Shown here piece by piece: positions 23,340-32,527 of a stretch of 64,000 bases of DNA; the stretch's first letter is position 1, and each line of letters opens with the position of its first letter. Source of the stretch: Paenibacillus abyssi (GTDB lineage Bacteria > Bacillota > Bacilli > Paenibacillales > Paenibacillaceae); NCBI RefSeq assembly GCF_014640295.1, contig NZ_BMGR01000001.1, forward strand, positions 186,001 through 250,000. Reading direction: 5' to 3'. Position numbers and translations under genes: made by a program. The notes under the pieces are model-generated. The model was not told the origin of the DNA and made no database searches. It saw only the letters and a program-made list of their open reading frames with translations.

Positions 23340-24310
23340 AACTATTGGACTTATACTCAAAAATGAAAAGTGATTTAAATGTGATTGAACGTGAGCTTGA
23401 GCAAAGCATCACGTCGGATCACGCGCTGCTCAGCGAAGCTTCTCTTCATTTGCTTAAAGCAGGCGGAAAGCGCATCCGGCCTGTATTTGTTCTGCTTGCA
23501 GGCAAATTTGGCGATTACCGTCTCGATGTCTTGCAGCGGGTCGCAGTCACATTGGAATTAATTCATATGGCATCACTCGTCCATGACGATGTGATTGACG
23601 ACGCAGATACAAGGCGGGGACAGTTAACCGTCAAGTCGAAGTGGGATAACCGGATTGCCATGTACACGGGTGACTACATTTATGCCAAAGCGCTGACTAT
23701 TGTTACCGAATTGAACAACCCCTCCATTCACCAAATTTTGTCTAAAGCGATTGTCGAGATGTGCATCGGTGAGATGGAGCAGATACGCGATTTTTTCAAT
23801 ACCGAGCAAACGGTTCGCAATTACCTGCTGCGCATCCGCCGCAAAACAGCGCTTTTGATCGCAATAAGCTGCCAGCTCGGAGCGATCGCGGCAGACAGCG
23901 ACCGCAAGCATGCGCTTAGTTTGTACCGCTTCGGCTACAATGTCGGAATGGCATTTCAAATCAGAGATGATCTTCTTGATATATGCGGTACTGAAAAACA
24001 GATCGGCAAGCCTCCAGGTTCGGATATCCGTCAAGGGAATATTACGCTGCCGGTACTTTTAGCGCTGCGTGATCCGGTCATTCATCAAGAGCTGAAGCAG
24101 GAGATCAACCGAATCAGGGAGTCGGACGGCCAAGCGGATGCATCGCGGGCGCTGCACCTTATTCGGGGAAGTCATGGCATTGACGAAGCAGAGCAGATGG
24201 CTGCCCGATATATCGATAAAGCGATCAAAGCATTGGAAGAATTACCGGGACTTCCGGCTAAAAAGAATTTGATGGACATCGCACATTTTGTAGCGAAGCG
24301 CAATTATTAA
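23336..24310 (+). CDS. hepT: Heptaprenyl diphosphate synthase component 2
   Basis: A 324-residue trans-prenyl synthase, the catalytic partner of HepS. The first aspartate-rich motif is [13 protein letters not shown] near residue 82; the second is [11 protein letters not shown] near 211. [11 protein letters not shown] lies at about residue 41. Overlap with mqnA by ATGA puts it in the same transcript. It supplies the menaquinone side chain. Confidence 0.93.
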   Translation: MKLLDLYSKMKSDLNVIERELEQSITSDHALLSEASLHLLKAGGKRIRPVFVLLAGKFGDYRLDVLQRVAVTLELIHMASLVHDDVIDDADTRRGQLTVKSKWDNRIAMYTGDYIYAKALTIVTELNNPSIHQILSKAIVEMCIGEMEQIRDFFNTEQTVRNYLLRIRRKTALLIAISCQLGAIAADSDRKHALSLYRFGYNVGMAFQIRDDLLDICGTEKQIGKPPGSDIRQGNITLPVLLALRDPVIHQELKQEINRIRESDGQADASRALHLIRGSHGIDEAEQMAARYIDKAIKALEELPGLPAKKNLMDIAHFVAKRNY

Positions 24311-24329
24311 TCAAAGGAGGGTATCGATA

Positions 24330-24773
24330 ATGGAACAGACTTTCTTAATGATTAAGCCGGATGGCGTACAGCGTGGATTAATTGGCGAGATTGTATCCCG
24401 TTTGGAGAAAAAGGGACTGAAGCTGAGCGCTGCTAAATTTATGGTAATTGACCGTGCGCTCGCAGAACGGCATTATGCGGAACACGAAGGGAAACCGTTT
24501 TATCCGCCATTAATTGATTTCATCACTTCCGGACCGGTATTTGCAATGGTCTGGTCGGGGGACCAAGTCATTGAATTAACGCGGGCGTTGATCGGTAAGA
24601 CCGATGCATTGGCAGCTGCGCCGGGTACGATCCGTTCAGATTTTGCCGTACATACGAATTTCAATTTAATACATGGATCGGACTCGTTGGAAAACGCACA
24701 ACGTGAAATTTCGCTGTTTTTCCGTCCTGAAGAATTGGTGGAATACGAGCATACGATGCAGCGCTGGATCTAG
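24330..24773 (+). CDS. ndk: Nucleoside diphosphate kinase
   Basis: A 147-residue protein that moves the gamma phosphate between nucleotides through a phospho-histidine. [15 protein letters not shown] lies at the N-terminus, and the active His is in FNLIHGSDS near residue 115. Length is normal for the family. It has a strong AAAGGAGGG site 20 nt after hepT, the same order as in Bacillus. Confidence 0.96.
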   Translation: MEQTFLMIKPDGVQRGLIGEIVSRLEKKGLKLSAAKFMVIDRALAERHYAEHEGKPFYPPLIDFITSGPVFAMVWSGDQVIELTRALIGKTDALAAAPGTIRSDFAVHTNFNLIHGSDSLENAQREISLFFRPEELVEYEHTMQRWI

Positions 24774-24812
24774 AGTATTGTAACCATTCGAATCGTTCAA
24801 GGGGGAGCAAAT

Positions 24813-25592
24813 GTGGAGGATCAGGACTTCGCATTGTTTATTAAACGGATCAAAGAGAAAACTGATATCGATTTATCCCAGTATAAGGAAGCCCAGATGA
24901 AAAGGCGTCTAACAACGCTTCGCAGCAAGCATGGATTTACTACGTTTGAAGCGTATATGAGTGCCCTGCAAACCGATCAGCAGCTTATGAATGAATTTCT
25001 GGACCGGATGACCATCAATGTATCGGAGTTTTGGCGCAATCCGAACAGGTGGAAGGCGTTGGAGCAGCGATTCATCCCTGACCTGCTGAAAGAAAATTCT
25101 CGGTTGAAAATATGGAGCGCGGCGTGCTCGACAGGTGAAGAGCCTTACACATTGGCTATGATTCTAGATCGCCTGGGCGTTCTCGAGCGTTCTTCTATTT
25201 TGGCTACCGATCTGGATACCAAGGTGATAGAGAAAGCATTCACCGGCGAATACCCGGAACGTTCGTTAAGGGATGTGCCGCCGGATTATTTAAAAGCCTA
25301 CTTCGAACGATCGAAAGAAGGATATGCCATAACCGGGCAATTAAAGAAAGCGATCCGCTTTAAACAGCATAATCTGCTGTTTGACCGGTTTGAAGGACCA
25401 TTTGACCTGATTGTTTGCAGAAATGTAATGATCTATTTTACCGAGGAAGCAAAACAGGTGCTTTATCATAATTTTTCAAAAGCTCTACGTCCGGGAGGCA
25501 TGTTGTTTGTGGGCAGCACGGAGCAAATTTTCTCCCCTGGGCAGTATGATTTGGAAACGGTCGAGACCTTCTTTTACCGTCGGAAGCTCTAA
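24813..25592 (+). CDS. cheR: Chemotaxis protein methyltransferase CheR
   Basis: A 259-residue protein starting at GTG after AAGGGGGAG. It methylates glutamates of chemoreceptors using SAM. An N-terminal four-helix domain is followed by the SAM loop WSAACSTGEEPYTLAM near residue 98, then LIVCRNVMIYFTEE near 197. Same place as in Bacillus, between ndk and aroC (aroF). Confidence 0.94.
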   Translation: MEDQDFALFIKRIKEKTDIDLSQYKEAQMKRRLTTLRSKHGFTTFEAYMSALQTDQQLMNEFLDRMTINVSEFWRNPNRWKALEQRFIPDLLKENSRLKIWSAACSTGEEPYTLAMILDRLGVLERSSILATDLDTKVIEKAFTGEYPERSLRDVPPDYLKAYFERSKEGYAITGQLKKAIRFKQHNLLFDRFEGPFDLIVCRNVMIYFTEEAKQVLYHNFSKALRPGGMLFVGSTEQIFSPGQYDLETVETFFYRRKL

Positions 25593-25655
25593 TGAGGTAT
25601 ATCGTTTTCCATTCTCTCCAATACTAAACATAACGTGAAGTATGGAGGGTGAAGG

Positions 25656-25823
25656 ATGGATAAACGCAAAGTGATAACCGCCTATAGGCGCGGTTTTATC
25701 ACGATTCATGAATGTGCTCAAATATTAGGATTAGACAGCGTACAAGTATACAGGCTGATCAATGATCCTCAATTTAGGATTGAGCCATCCGTTCTATTCA
25801 AGCAGCATCCGGTTGGGGGTTAA
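25656..25823 (+). CDS. Small helix-turn-helix-like protein
   Basis: A 55-residue product after GGAGGGTGAAGG. The run ITIHECAQILGLDSVQVYRL has a helix-turn-helix pattern, and the C-terminus is short and proline-poor. No known family is recognised. It lies alone between cheR and the aroC promoter and is followed by a 43-nt hairpin and a terminator. Confidence 0.6.
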   Translation: MDKRKVITAYRRGFITIHECAQILGLDSVQVYRLINDPQFRIEPSVLFKQHPVGG

Positions 25824-25851
25824 TAGGATCAGGTTATCCTTAATCAGATCC

Positions 25852-25894
25852 TTTGCCGGCGGAATTGCTTCAAGCCGCAATTAACGGTTGCAAA
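25852..25894 (+). repeat. 43-nt structured element, copy A
   Basis: A hairpin with outer stem TTTGC/GCAAA, a middle stem with G-U pairs, and inner stem AATTGC/GCAATT. It is 34/43 identical to the element in the trpE leader (28868-28910), with a T-A to G-C exchange in the outermost pair. It lies in the 3' region of the small HTH gene, just before its terminator. Confidence 0.75.
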
Positions 25895-25895
25895 C

Positions 25896-25943
25896 AGGGC
25901 TGTTCGATAAGTAGTCATGCTGCTTATGAATCAGCCCTTTTGT
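25896..25943 (+). terminator. Intrinsic terminator before aroC
   Basis: AGGGCTG (25896-25902) pairs with CAGCCCT (25932-25938), with an inner 8-bp stem ATAAGTAG/CTGCTTAT containing one G-U pair, followed by TTTTGTTT. It ends the cheR-side transcript. Confidence 0.9.
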
Positions 25944-25957
25944 TTGGCCCCAGTTCC

Positions 25958-25986
25958 TTGTCAAACAGGCAGGGCTGTACTATAAT
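25958..25986 (+). promoter_or_regulatory. Sigma-A promoter of the aroC-aroB-aroH genes
   Basis: TTGTCA (25958-25963), a 17-nt spacer and a perfect TATAAT (25981-25986). Transcription should start near 25993, giving an 80-nt leader that contains hairpin B. Confidence 0.88.
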
Positions 25987-26011
25987 GAGCAAAGATATTT
26001 AGGGCGTTAAT

Positions 26012-26054
26012 GTTGCAACTGTTAATTGCATGTTTATGCAATTCAGTTGGCAAC
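26012..26054 (+). repeat. 43-nt structured element, copy B (aroC leader)
   Basis: A near-perfect palindrome: GTTGC/GCAAC, one bulged G, AACTG/CAGTT, then AATTGCAT/ATGCAATT around a 4-nt loop. Seventeen bases (26038-26054) are the exact reverse complement of trpE-leader bases 28868-28884. It ends 6 nt before the aroC ribosome site, so it could affect translation start. Confidence 0.8.
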
Positions 26055-26075
26055 CAAATGAAGGAGGAACCAAGG

Positions 26076-27245
26076 TTGAGCTTACGTTATTTGACTGCCG
26101 GTGAAACGCACGGCCCCCAGTTAACCGCAATTATAGAAGGATTGCCTAGTAATTTGACTTTAGATTTTGAAGAATTGAATTTTCAACTGCATCGCCGCCA
26201 GAAGGGACACGGACGCGGCCGCAGGATGCAAATTGAGAAGGACACCGCAAAGATTGTAGGCGGCGTTCGCCATGGCAAAACAACCGGTGCGCCGGTAGCG
26301 CTTGTGGTAGAGAATAACGATTGGAAGCATTGGACATCGGTAATGAACATCGAGCCGATCGAAGGCGGAGATGAAGAAAAACGCCGGGTTCACCGTCCGC
26401 GTCCTGGGCATGCGGATTTGAACGGCGGATTAAAATATAATTTGAAAGATTTGCGCAACGTCCTGGAACGTTCCAGTGCCCGTGAAACTGCCGCAAGAGT
26501 AGCAGTTGGTGCGATGGCAAGACAATTGCTCGCAGAATTCGGAATCAAAGTGGCTGGACAAGTTATCCGCATTGGTGAGGTGCAAGCTCCTGCAAACCAA
26601 TTATCCGTTGATGAATTGATCGAGCGGACGGAGGAATCCCCGGTTCGTGTCGTTGATAAAGAGACCGAGGAGAAAATGATCGCACATATCGATCAAGTGA
26701 AAGCGGAAGGCGATTCGATCGGCGGCATTGTGGAATGTATTATCGAAGGTGTGCCGGTTGGATTGGGGAGCCATGTACAGTGGGACCGCAAGCTTGATGG
26801 AAGGATTGCACAGGCGGTTGTGTCGATTAATGCGTTCAAAGGCTGTGAGATCGGAATCGGATTCGAAGCATCCAAGCTGAGAGGCTCCAAGGTGCATGAT
26901 GAAATCATGTATGCTGAGGACAAAGGCTTCTACCGCGCGTCCAATCGCGCCGGCGGTTTTGAAGGCGGGATGACAACAGGCGAGCAGATCGTCGTGCGCG
27001 GCGTTATGAAGCCTATCCCGACTTTGTACAAACCGCTTCGCAGCGTAGATATTGATACAAAAGAAGCTTTTACCGCTCAGGTTGAGCGTTCGGATAGCTG
27101 CGCAGTGCCGGCAGCAAGCGTTGTTATGGAGCATGTGGTTGCTTGGGAAGTAGCAAAAGCGTTTTTGGAGAAATTCGGCGGGGACTCGATCGAGGAGATC
27201 CGTGCGAATCTGAACGCTTATCTGGAACAAGTGGGGCAATATTAA
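26076..27245 (+). CDS. aroC: Chorismate synthase
   Basis: A 389-residue protein that makes chorismate from EPSP using reduced FMN. The start is TTG 26076 ([15 protein letters not shown]), with AAGGAGGA 7 nt upstream; longer reading from an ATG at 26010 would have to pass through the leader hairpin. Signatures: [11 protein letters not shown] near residue 45, [12 protein letters not shown] near 106, and [15 protein letters not shown] near 129. It begins the aroC-aroB-aroH run and leads into the trp genes (B. subtilis name aroF). Confidence 0.95.
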   Translation: MSLRYLTAGETHGPQLTAIIEGLPSNLTLDFEELNFQLHRRQKGHGRGRRMQIEKDTAKIVGGVRHGKTTGAPVALVVENNDWKHWTSVMNIEPIEGGDEEKRRVHRPRPGHADLNGGLKYNLKDLRNVLERSSARETAARVAVGAMARQLLAEFGIKVAGQVIRIGEVQAPANQLSVDELIERTEESPVRVVDKETEEKMIAHIDQVKAEGDSIGGIVECIIEGVPVGLGSHVQWDRKLDGRIAQAVVSINAFKGCEIGIGFEASKLRGSKVHDEIMYAEDKGFYRASNRAGGFEGGMTTGEQIVVRGVMKPIPTLYKPLRSVDIDTKEAFTAQVERSDSCAVPAASVVMEHVVAWEVAKAFLEKFGGDSIEEIRANLNAYLEQVGQY

Positions 27246-27246
27246 T

Positions 27247-28341
27247 ATGCGGGAGTTAAAGGTCGAACTAGGAGAGCGCTCTTATCCGATATATATTGGG
27301 GAAGGTCTGCTGCAGGACGTTTCTTCATATTTTATAAAACATGGGATCAGTTCGAAATCACCGCTGCTTATCATTTCAAATGAGCATGTTGCGCCGCATT
27401 ATTTGCCGCAGATGGAAGAACAGCTGAAGCAAGCGGGATTCACTGTCGCCACAGCGGTCGTACCTGCTGGAGAAAGCTCGAAATCGATCGCGCAGTTCGA
27501 AAAGCTCATTACTGTGGCGTTGGAGGCGGGTTTAGACCGCCATTCAACCATCGTGGCGCTTGGAGGGGGCGTTGTCGGCGATCTGGCCGGTTATGTGGCA
27601 GCCGCTTATATGCGGGGAATCCGGTTCGTGCAGATTCCAACCACCATCCTGGCTCATGACAGCAGTGTTGGCGGCAAGGTTGCCGTCAACCATCCGCTGG
27701 CTAAAAATATTATCGGCGCTTTTCACCAGCCGGAGATGGTGCTTTATGATTTGAACACGCTTCAAACGCTGCCGCCCCGCGATGTAAGATCGGGATTGTC
27801 CGAGGTGGTCAAGCATGGATTGATCTGGGATGCTGAGTTTGTAGACTGGATTGATGAACATGCCGATCAGCTGCTTGCACTGGATCCTGAAGCATTAGGA
27901 TATGCACTTTATAAAGGCTGCAGCGTGAAAGCATCGGTCGTGTCGCAGGACGAGCGGGAGAACGATCTGAGGGCCATTTTGAATCTGGGCCATACGATTG
28001 GGCACGCGCTTGAAGCTGTTGCTAAATATAATGAATTGCTGCACGGCGAAGCGATCTCCATCGGCATGGTAGGTGCGGCCAAGCTGGGCGTTCAGCTTGG
28101 TGCGTCAGAGGAAGTATATACCGTCACCAAACGCGTTCTGAAGCGCTGCGAGCTTCCGGTCCGGCTTCCTGCGCATCTGGATGTGGATGCGATCATGGAA
28201 GCCATGATGCATGATAAAAAGTTCAAAGAAGGCAAAATGGTCTACATCGTTCCGACTGGGATAGGGGAAGTAGAAATCAATAAGTCCGTATCTGCAGCAC
28301 AAGTAAGAGCGATAGTGGAGCAATTGAAAGAGGAGGCTTAA
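27247..28341 (+). CDS. aroB: 3-dehydroquinate synthase
   Basis: A 364-residue NAD- and zinc-dependent enzyme that cyclises DAHP to 3-dehydroquinate. Motifs: LGGGVVGDLAGYVAAAYMRG near residue 104, PTTILAHDSSVGGK near 130, and the metal-binding NLGHTIGHALE near 247. It begins 2 nt after aroC, so it is cotranscribed. Confidence 0.95.
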   Translation: MRELKVELGERSYPIYIGEGLLQDVSSYFIKHGISSKSPLLIISNEHVAPHYLPQMEEQLKQAGFTVATAVVPAGESSKSIAQFEKLITVALEAGLDRHSTIVALGGGVVGDLAGYVAAAYMRGIRFVQIPTTILAHDSSVGGKVAVNHPLAKNIIGAFHQPEMVLYDLNTLQTLPPRDVRSGLSEVVKHGLIWDAEFVDWIDEHADQLLALDPEALGYALYKGCSVKASVVSQDERENDLRAILNLGHTIGHALEAVAKYNELLHGEAISIGMVGAAKLGVQLGASEEVYTVTKRVLKRCELPVRLPAHLDVDAIMEAMMHDKKFKEGKMVYIVPTGIGEVEINKSVSAAQVRAIVEQLKEEA

Positions 28342-28347
28342 ATAGCG

Positions 28348-28719
28348 ATGAGTGTTCGTGGAATTCGAGGAGCCATTACCGTTTCTAAGAATGAAGAGCA
28401 AGAGATTCTGCAAGCCACTATTGAATTGCTTAACGGAATTATTCAAGATAATCAGATTATTCCCGACGATATTGGCTGTGTGTTTGTTACAGTGACTAAC
28501 GATCTGGATGATACGTTCCCGGCCGTTGCGATCCGTCAGATGCCGGGCTGGGAGCTGGTTCCTCTCATGTGTGCGTTAGAGGTACCTGTAAAGGGAAGCC
28601 TGGAGCGTTGTATCAGACTGATGGTCATGGTCAATACAGACAAAAAGCAGTCGGAAATCCGCCATGTTTATTTAAGAGGAGCCCAAGCGCTTCGCCCGGA
28701 TTTGGCATCTAAGGTATAA
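28348..28719 (+). CDS. aroH: Chorismate mutase (AroH type)
   Basis: A 123-residue monofunctional mutase converting chorismate to prephenate for Phe and Tyr. MSVRGIRGAITVSKNEEQEI at the N-terminus and CALEVPVKGSLERCIR near residue 75 match the trimeric Bacillus AroH family. It ends the aro run; the trp promoter follows within 30 nt. Confidence 0.94.
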   Translation: MSVRGIRGAITVSKNEEQEILQATIELLNGIIQDNQIIPDDIGCVFVTVTNDLDDTFPAVAIRQMPGWELVPLMCALEVPVKGSLERCIRLMVMVNTDKKQSEIRHVYLRGAQALRPDLASKV

Positions 28720-28746
28720 TCGAAACTGCGCATAAAGGCTCGTGGG

Positions 28747-28776
28747 TTGACGAACGACTGTGAGCTGTTGTATAGT
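28747..28776 (+). promoter_or_regulatory. Sigma-A promoter of the trp operon
   Basis: TTGACG (28747-28752), an 18-nt spacer and TATAGT (28771-28776). The predicted start is near 28783, about 30 nt before the first TRAP triplet. Confidence 0.82.
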
Positions 28777-28810
28777 GATCTTATATTTTACTAACATTTT
28801 TTTCTTATAT

Positions 28811-28950
28811 GAGTATCAGATTGAGTGTAGCGAGTATAGAGCCGAGTAGAGCAGAGCAAGCAGGATCGTTGCCAACTGAATTGCTTCAAATCGCAATAAG
28901 CGGTTGCAACGGAAGAGACGAGACGAGATGAGCATAGAGAAGTGCAGCAG
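28811..28950 (+). promoter_or_regulatory. Bipartite TRAP-binding leader of the trp operon
   Basis: Cluster 1 (28811-28856) has about eight (G/T)AG triplets; GAG at 28839, 28844, 28849 and 28854 are spaced exactly 5 nt. Cluster 2 (28915-28937) has GAG at 28915, 28920, 28925 and 28930 and TAG at 28935, again every 5 nt, continuing with AAG 28940 and CAG 28945. Hairpin C lies between them. TRAP rings bind such repeats when tryptophan is plentiful. Cluster 2 bases 28915-28926 can also pair with 29058-29067, which overlaps the terminator stem, giving an antiterminator that TRAP would prevent. Confidence 0.85.
28867..28911 (+). repeat. 45-nt structured element, copy C (between TRAP clusters)
   Basis: Outer stem CGTTGC/GCAACG, one bulged C, AACTG/CGGTT, then ATTGC/GCAAT with an 8-nt loop. 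It shares 28 of 33 bases (28878-28910) with copy A near aroC. It would fold back and bring the two TRAP clusters close together. Confidence 0.8.
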
Positions 28951-29063
28951 CGCATGAACCTAATAGGTTTTAGCAGCAGGCGGTTATTTGATGTAACTAT
29001 TGCTGTATAGCTATCGGGGAATAAGCATTGTTTTGCATTTCTGTTTTGTCTACTTAATCGTTC

Positions 29064-29093
29064 GCTCCTGCCGCGGCAGGAGCTTTTTATTTT
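29064..29093 (+). terminator. trp leader attenuator terminator
   Basis: A perfect stem GCTCCTGC (29064-29071) with GCAGGAGC (29076-29083), a 4-nt loop CGCG, then TTTTTATTTT. It lies 42 nt before the trpE start codon and is the expected stop point when TRAP is bound. Confidence 0.95.
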
Positions 29094-29134
29094 GTCCAAA
29101 TGCCCATTATGAAAAAGAAGGAAGGGAATATGCG

Positions 29135-30688
29135 ATGTCTAATGAACTGCAGCAAGTCATCCGTTTAGCCGGTCAATACAACTTGATTCCCATTGTTCGC
29201 CATGTAATGGCCGACACAGAAACACCAATCCGGTTGTTTCAGCATTTTTACCGCGAGCGTCATGCATTTCTGCTGGAAAGTGTGGAGGGCGGCGTGAAAT
29301 GGGCTCGTTATTCCTTTATTGGAACGGACCCGTTTATGATGATTTCCGGGAAAAACGGTGAAATGACTATTGAACAACAGGGTGTAAAACGTGTGATCAA
29401 GGAGAAACCGATTGAACTGTTGAAGGCGCATCTTCGTTCTTACCGCAGTCCTTCTTTGGCGGAGCTGCCTCCATTCACGGGCGGGGCAATCGGATTTTTC
29501 GGATATGATTTGCTGCAATATTATGAGAAGCTGCCGGCTCATCGTATCGACGATCTGGAAATGAATGATCTGCAGTTTATGTTCTGTGATCAGGTAATTG
29601 TGTTTGATCACTTCAAACAGCAGATTCAAGTCATAGGCAATATTCATATTCCGGAACACGCATCGGATGAGGATATTAAAGAAGCTTACGAGAATACGTC
29701 ACAGAAAATTGAAGACACCATCGTGAAGCTGCAACAGCCGATTTCCGTTCCGGTCATGGCCGGAGGCGTCGTGCCGATGGATCCTGATCTTGGAGATGTG
29801 CAATCGAACGTTTCCAAGGCTGATTTTATAGCGAACGTAGAGCAAGCAAAGGAATATATCCGTGCAGGCGACATTTTTCAGGTCGTGCTGTCCCAGCGTT
29901 TCAATATTGAAACAGAGGTTGATCCGCTTCATGTGTACCGCGTATTGCGCACGATGAACCCGTCCCCTTATATGTATTATTTGAAAATGGATGACGAGGT
30001 TATTGTCGGGACATCACCCGAGGCCCTTGTCAAAGTTGATAATGGCCGTGTTGAGACAAGGCCGATCGCGGGAACACGCCCGAGAGGAAAGACTCCGGAA
30101 GAGGATCTGGCGCTTGAGAAGGAACTGCTTGCGGATGAGAAAGAACGGGCAGAGCACTTGATGTTAGTTGATCTGGGCCGGAACGATATCGGCCGGGTAT
30201 CCGAATTTGGCACCGTAACATGCGATTCCTACATGGAAGTCGAACGTTACTCGCATGTAATGCACATCGTGTCGAATGTTTCCGGCAGTCTGCGGGAAGA
30301 CAAGGATTTCTTCGATGCCTTTGTTTCTTGTTTGCCTGCAGGTACGGTGTCGGGCGCTCCGAAGCTCAGAGCAATGGAAATCATTGCAGAGCTGGAGAAT
30401 GAAGCGCGGGGCGCTTACGCTGGCGCGATCGGATATTTGGGTTTTGGCGGAAGCTTGAACACATGTATTACAATCCGGACGATTATATTCAAAAACGGCA
30501 GAGCTTATGTGCAGGCGGGAGCGGGAATCGTATGGGATTCCGTTCCGGAAAGCGAGTATACCGAAACGGTAAACAAAGCGATGGCTCTGTTGAAAGCCAT
30601 ACGTGCCGCAGAAGCAATGTTTCCGGCTAAAACGGTGGAGCACAGCGGGATGAATGTGACCAACATGGATTATTATATGAAGGCATAG
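29135..30688 (+). CDS. trpE: Anthranilate synthase component I
   Basis: A 517-residue protein that makes anthranilate from chorismate with ammonia from a glutamine amidotransferase subunit. ATG 29135 follows AAGGAAGGG. The chorismate-binding half has AGTVSGAPKLRAMEII near residue 405 and GAGIVWDSVPESEYTET near 466. There is no trpG in the operon; as in Bacillus the amidotransferase is probably shared with folate synthesis (pabA) elsewhere. It is controlled by the TRAP leader just upstream. Confidence 0.96.
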   Translation: MSNELQQVIRLAGQYNLIPIVRHVMADTETPIRLFQHFYRERHAFLLESVEGGVKWARYSFIGTDPFMMISGKNGEMTIEQQGVKRVIKEKPIELLKAHLRSYRSPSLAELPPFTGGAIGFFGYDLLQYYEKLPAHRIDDLEMNDLQFMFCDQVIVFDHFKQQIQVIGNIHIPEHASDEDIKEAYENTSQKIEDTIVKLQQPISVPVMAGGVVPMDPDLGDVQSNVSKADFIANVEQAKEYIRAGDIFQVVLSQRFNIETEVDPLHVYRVLRTMNPSPYMYYLKMDDEVIVGTSPEALVKVDNGRVETRPIAGTRPRGKTPEEDLALEKELLADEKERAEHLMLVDLGRNDIGRVSEFGTVTCDSYMEVERYSHVMHIVSNVSGSLREDKDFFDAFVSCLPAGTVSGAPKLRAMEIIAELENEARGAYAGAIGYLGFGGSLNTCITIRTIIFKNGRAYVQAGAGIVWDSVPESEYTETVNKAMALLKAIRAAEAMFPAKTVEHSGMNVTNMDYYMKA

Positions 30689-30699
30689 GGGGAGCGACG

Positions 30700-31743
30700 A
30701 TGGCAGCAGCGTTAAACATACAGCAGATTTTAGCCAAGGTGGTCAGCGGCAGCGATCTGTCCCGTGAGGAAGCGGCAGGCGTGATGGAGATTATCATGAG
30801 CGGTGAAGCGACGCCTGCTCAGATCGCCGGTGTTGTAACGGCTCTGCGCATGAAAGGCGAAACGATGGATGAGATTACCGGCTTTGCCCAAGTGATGCGC
30901 GAGAAATCCAATCGGGTATCGACCGTTCAAGACGGTTTGCTGGATACCTGCGGCACAGGGGGATCGGGAATCCACAAGTTTAATATATCAACCGCATCAG
31001 CCATCATTGCCGCTTCCTCAGGCATTCGTGTCGCTAAACACGGCAACCGTGCGATGTCCGGAAAATCCGGCAGTGCAGACGTGCTGGAGGCGCTCGGTGT
31101 TAATATTACACTGACTTCTGAGCAAGCCGGCAGATGCCTTGAGGAGATCGGGATCTGCTTTATGTTTGCCCAGCTGTATCATCCTTCGCTGCGGCATGCG
31201 GCTGTACCCCGCAAGGAACTGGGATTCCGCACGATCTTTAATATGCTTGGGCCGCTCACGAATCCGGCAGGTGCAGACAGACAACTGCTCGGCATTTATG
31301 ACCGTTCCCGAACCGGGACGGTGGCCGGTGTGTTAAGCCAGTTAGGCTTGAAGCGCGCGATGGTAGTCAGCAGTCACGATGGACTGGATGAAATAAGCAT
31401 CTCCGCGCCTACCCAGATCTCGGAATTGAAGAACGGAGAGATTCGAACATTTGATATTTCGCCTGAAGAGCTCGGCCTCCAGACCTACTCCCTAGGCGAT
31501 GTGATTGGCGGAGAAGCATCGGTCAATGCCGATCTGATCCGCCGTGTGTTCGGCGGTGAAGAGCGGGGAGCATACCGCGCGATTGTTGCCGCCAATGCAG
31601 GTGCATGCATATATGTTGGGGGTGCTGCGGATACGCTTCAAGAAGGCGTGATCAGGGCGGCCCAACTGATAGATAACGGACAGGCAGCACAGAAGCTGCA
31701 GGAATTAATCCGAACGACAGGAGAGTTGGCTCATGTTTCTTGA
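30700..31743 (+). CDS. trpD: Anthranilate phosphoribosyltransferase
   Basis: A 347-residue protein that joins anthranilate to PRPP. Motifs: DTCGTGGSGIHKFNISTA near residue 83, VAKHGNRAMSGKSGSADVL near 107, and a KELGFRTIFNMLGPLTNPA segment near 172. It overlaps trpC by 11 nt. Confidence 0.96.
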   Translation: MAAALNIQQILAKVVSGSDLSREEAAGVMEIIMSGEATPAQIAGVVTALRMKGETMDEITGFAQVMREKSNRVSTVQDGLLDTCGTGGSGIHKFNISTASAIIAASSGIRVAKHGNRAMSGKSGSADVLEALGVNITLTSEQAGRCLEEIGICFMFAQLYHPSLRHAAVPRKELGFRTIFNMLGPLTNPAGADRQLLGIYDRSRTGTVAGVLSQLGLKRAMVVSSHDGLDEISISAPTQISELKNGEIRTFDISPEELGLQTYSLGDVIGGEASVNADLIRRVFGGEERGAYRAIVAANAGACIYVGGAADTLQEGVIRAAQLIDNGQAAQKLQELIRTTGELAHVS

Positions 31744-32527
31744 CAAAATCGTAGCTGTAAAGAGAAATGAATCGGATGATCTGGCAGCGGGATTCTCACT
31801 GCCGGCTTATGAAAAACAAATTGCTGAATTACCGGGGTGTCTTGGATTTGAAAGGGCACTGACAGAAGGCCGGAAACGCAATATGGGGTTGATTGCGGAG
31901 GTGAAGAAGGCTTCCCCTTCCAAAGGGCTGATTCGAGAGGATTTTGAGCCTGTTCAATTGGCCAAAACATATGAAGCCGCTGGAGCAGACTGTATTTCGG
32001 TGCTGACCGACCGGGATTTCTTTCAAGGCTCCAACAGCTATTTAAGCGAGATAAGAAAACAAGTCAATGTACCGCTGCTGCGTAAGGACTTTATTATCGA
32101 TTATAGACAGGTGTACGAAGCACGGGTAATTGGCGCGGATGCCATTCTTTTGATCGCTGCAATCTTAACTTCATCGCAATTGAACGAATATTACGACTTG
32201 GCCAAATCACTTGGCATGGACGTTCTGGTAGAGGTTCATGACAGGAAAGAGCTCGAAGCAGTCCTGGAATTGGACAAGGCTACGTTAATCGGTGTCAATA
32301 ACCGTGATTTGCGCAGCTTTGTAACGGATATTCATACGACAGAGCAGTTGATCGATTTAATGCCGGCAGGTACGACGGTTATAAGTGAAAGCGGCATATC
32401 AAGCCCCGAAGAAATCGAGTACCTGCGTAAGGTCGGGGCGCATGGGGTATTGGTAGGAGAACATTTCATGCGCCAGCAAGACGTCGGCGAGGCAGTCCAT
32501 CATCTGATGGGACCGGTTGAGAGATAA
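31733..32527 (+). CDS. trpC: Indole-3-glycerol phosphate synthase
   Basis: A 264-residue TIM barrel. Catalytic-motif segments are EVKKASPSKGLI near residue 54, LLRKDFIIDYRQVYEAR near 115, LIGVNNRDLRSF near 182, and VISESGI near 218. Overlap with trpD and a one-base overlap with trpF indicate coupled translation. Confidence 0.96.
   Translation: MFLDKIVAVKRNESDDLAAGFSLPAYEKQIAELPGCLGFERALTEGRKRNMGLIAEVKKASPSKGLIREDFEPVQLAKTYEAAGADCISVLTDRDFFQGSNSYLSEIRKQVNVPLLRKDFIIDYRQVYEARVIGADAILLIAAILTSSQLNEYYDLAKSLGMDVLVEVHDRKELEAVLELDKATLIGVNNRDLRSFVTDIHTTEQLIDLMPAGTTVISESGISSPEEIEYLRKVGAHGVLVGEHFMRQQDVGEAVHHLMGPVER

Noticed and set aside
28929-28958. 9-codon frame MSIEKCSSA in the trpE leader
   Set aside because: No ribosome site and no tryptophan codons. 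The bases are better explained as TRAP triplets.
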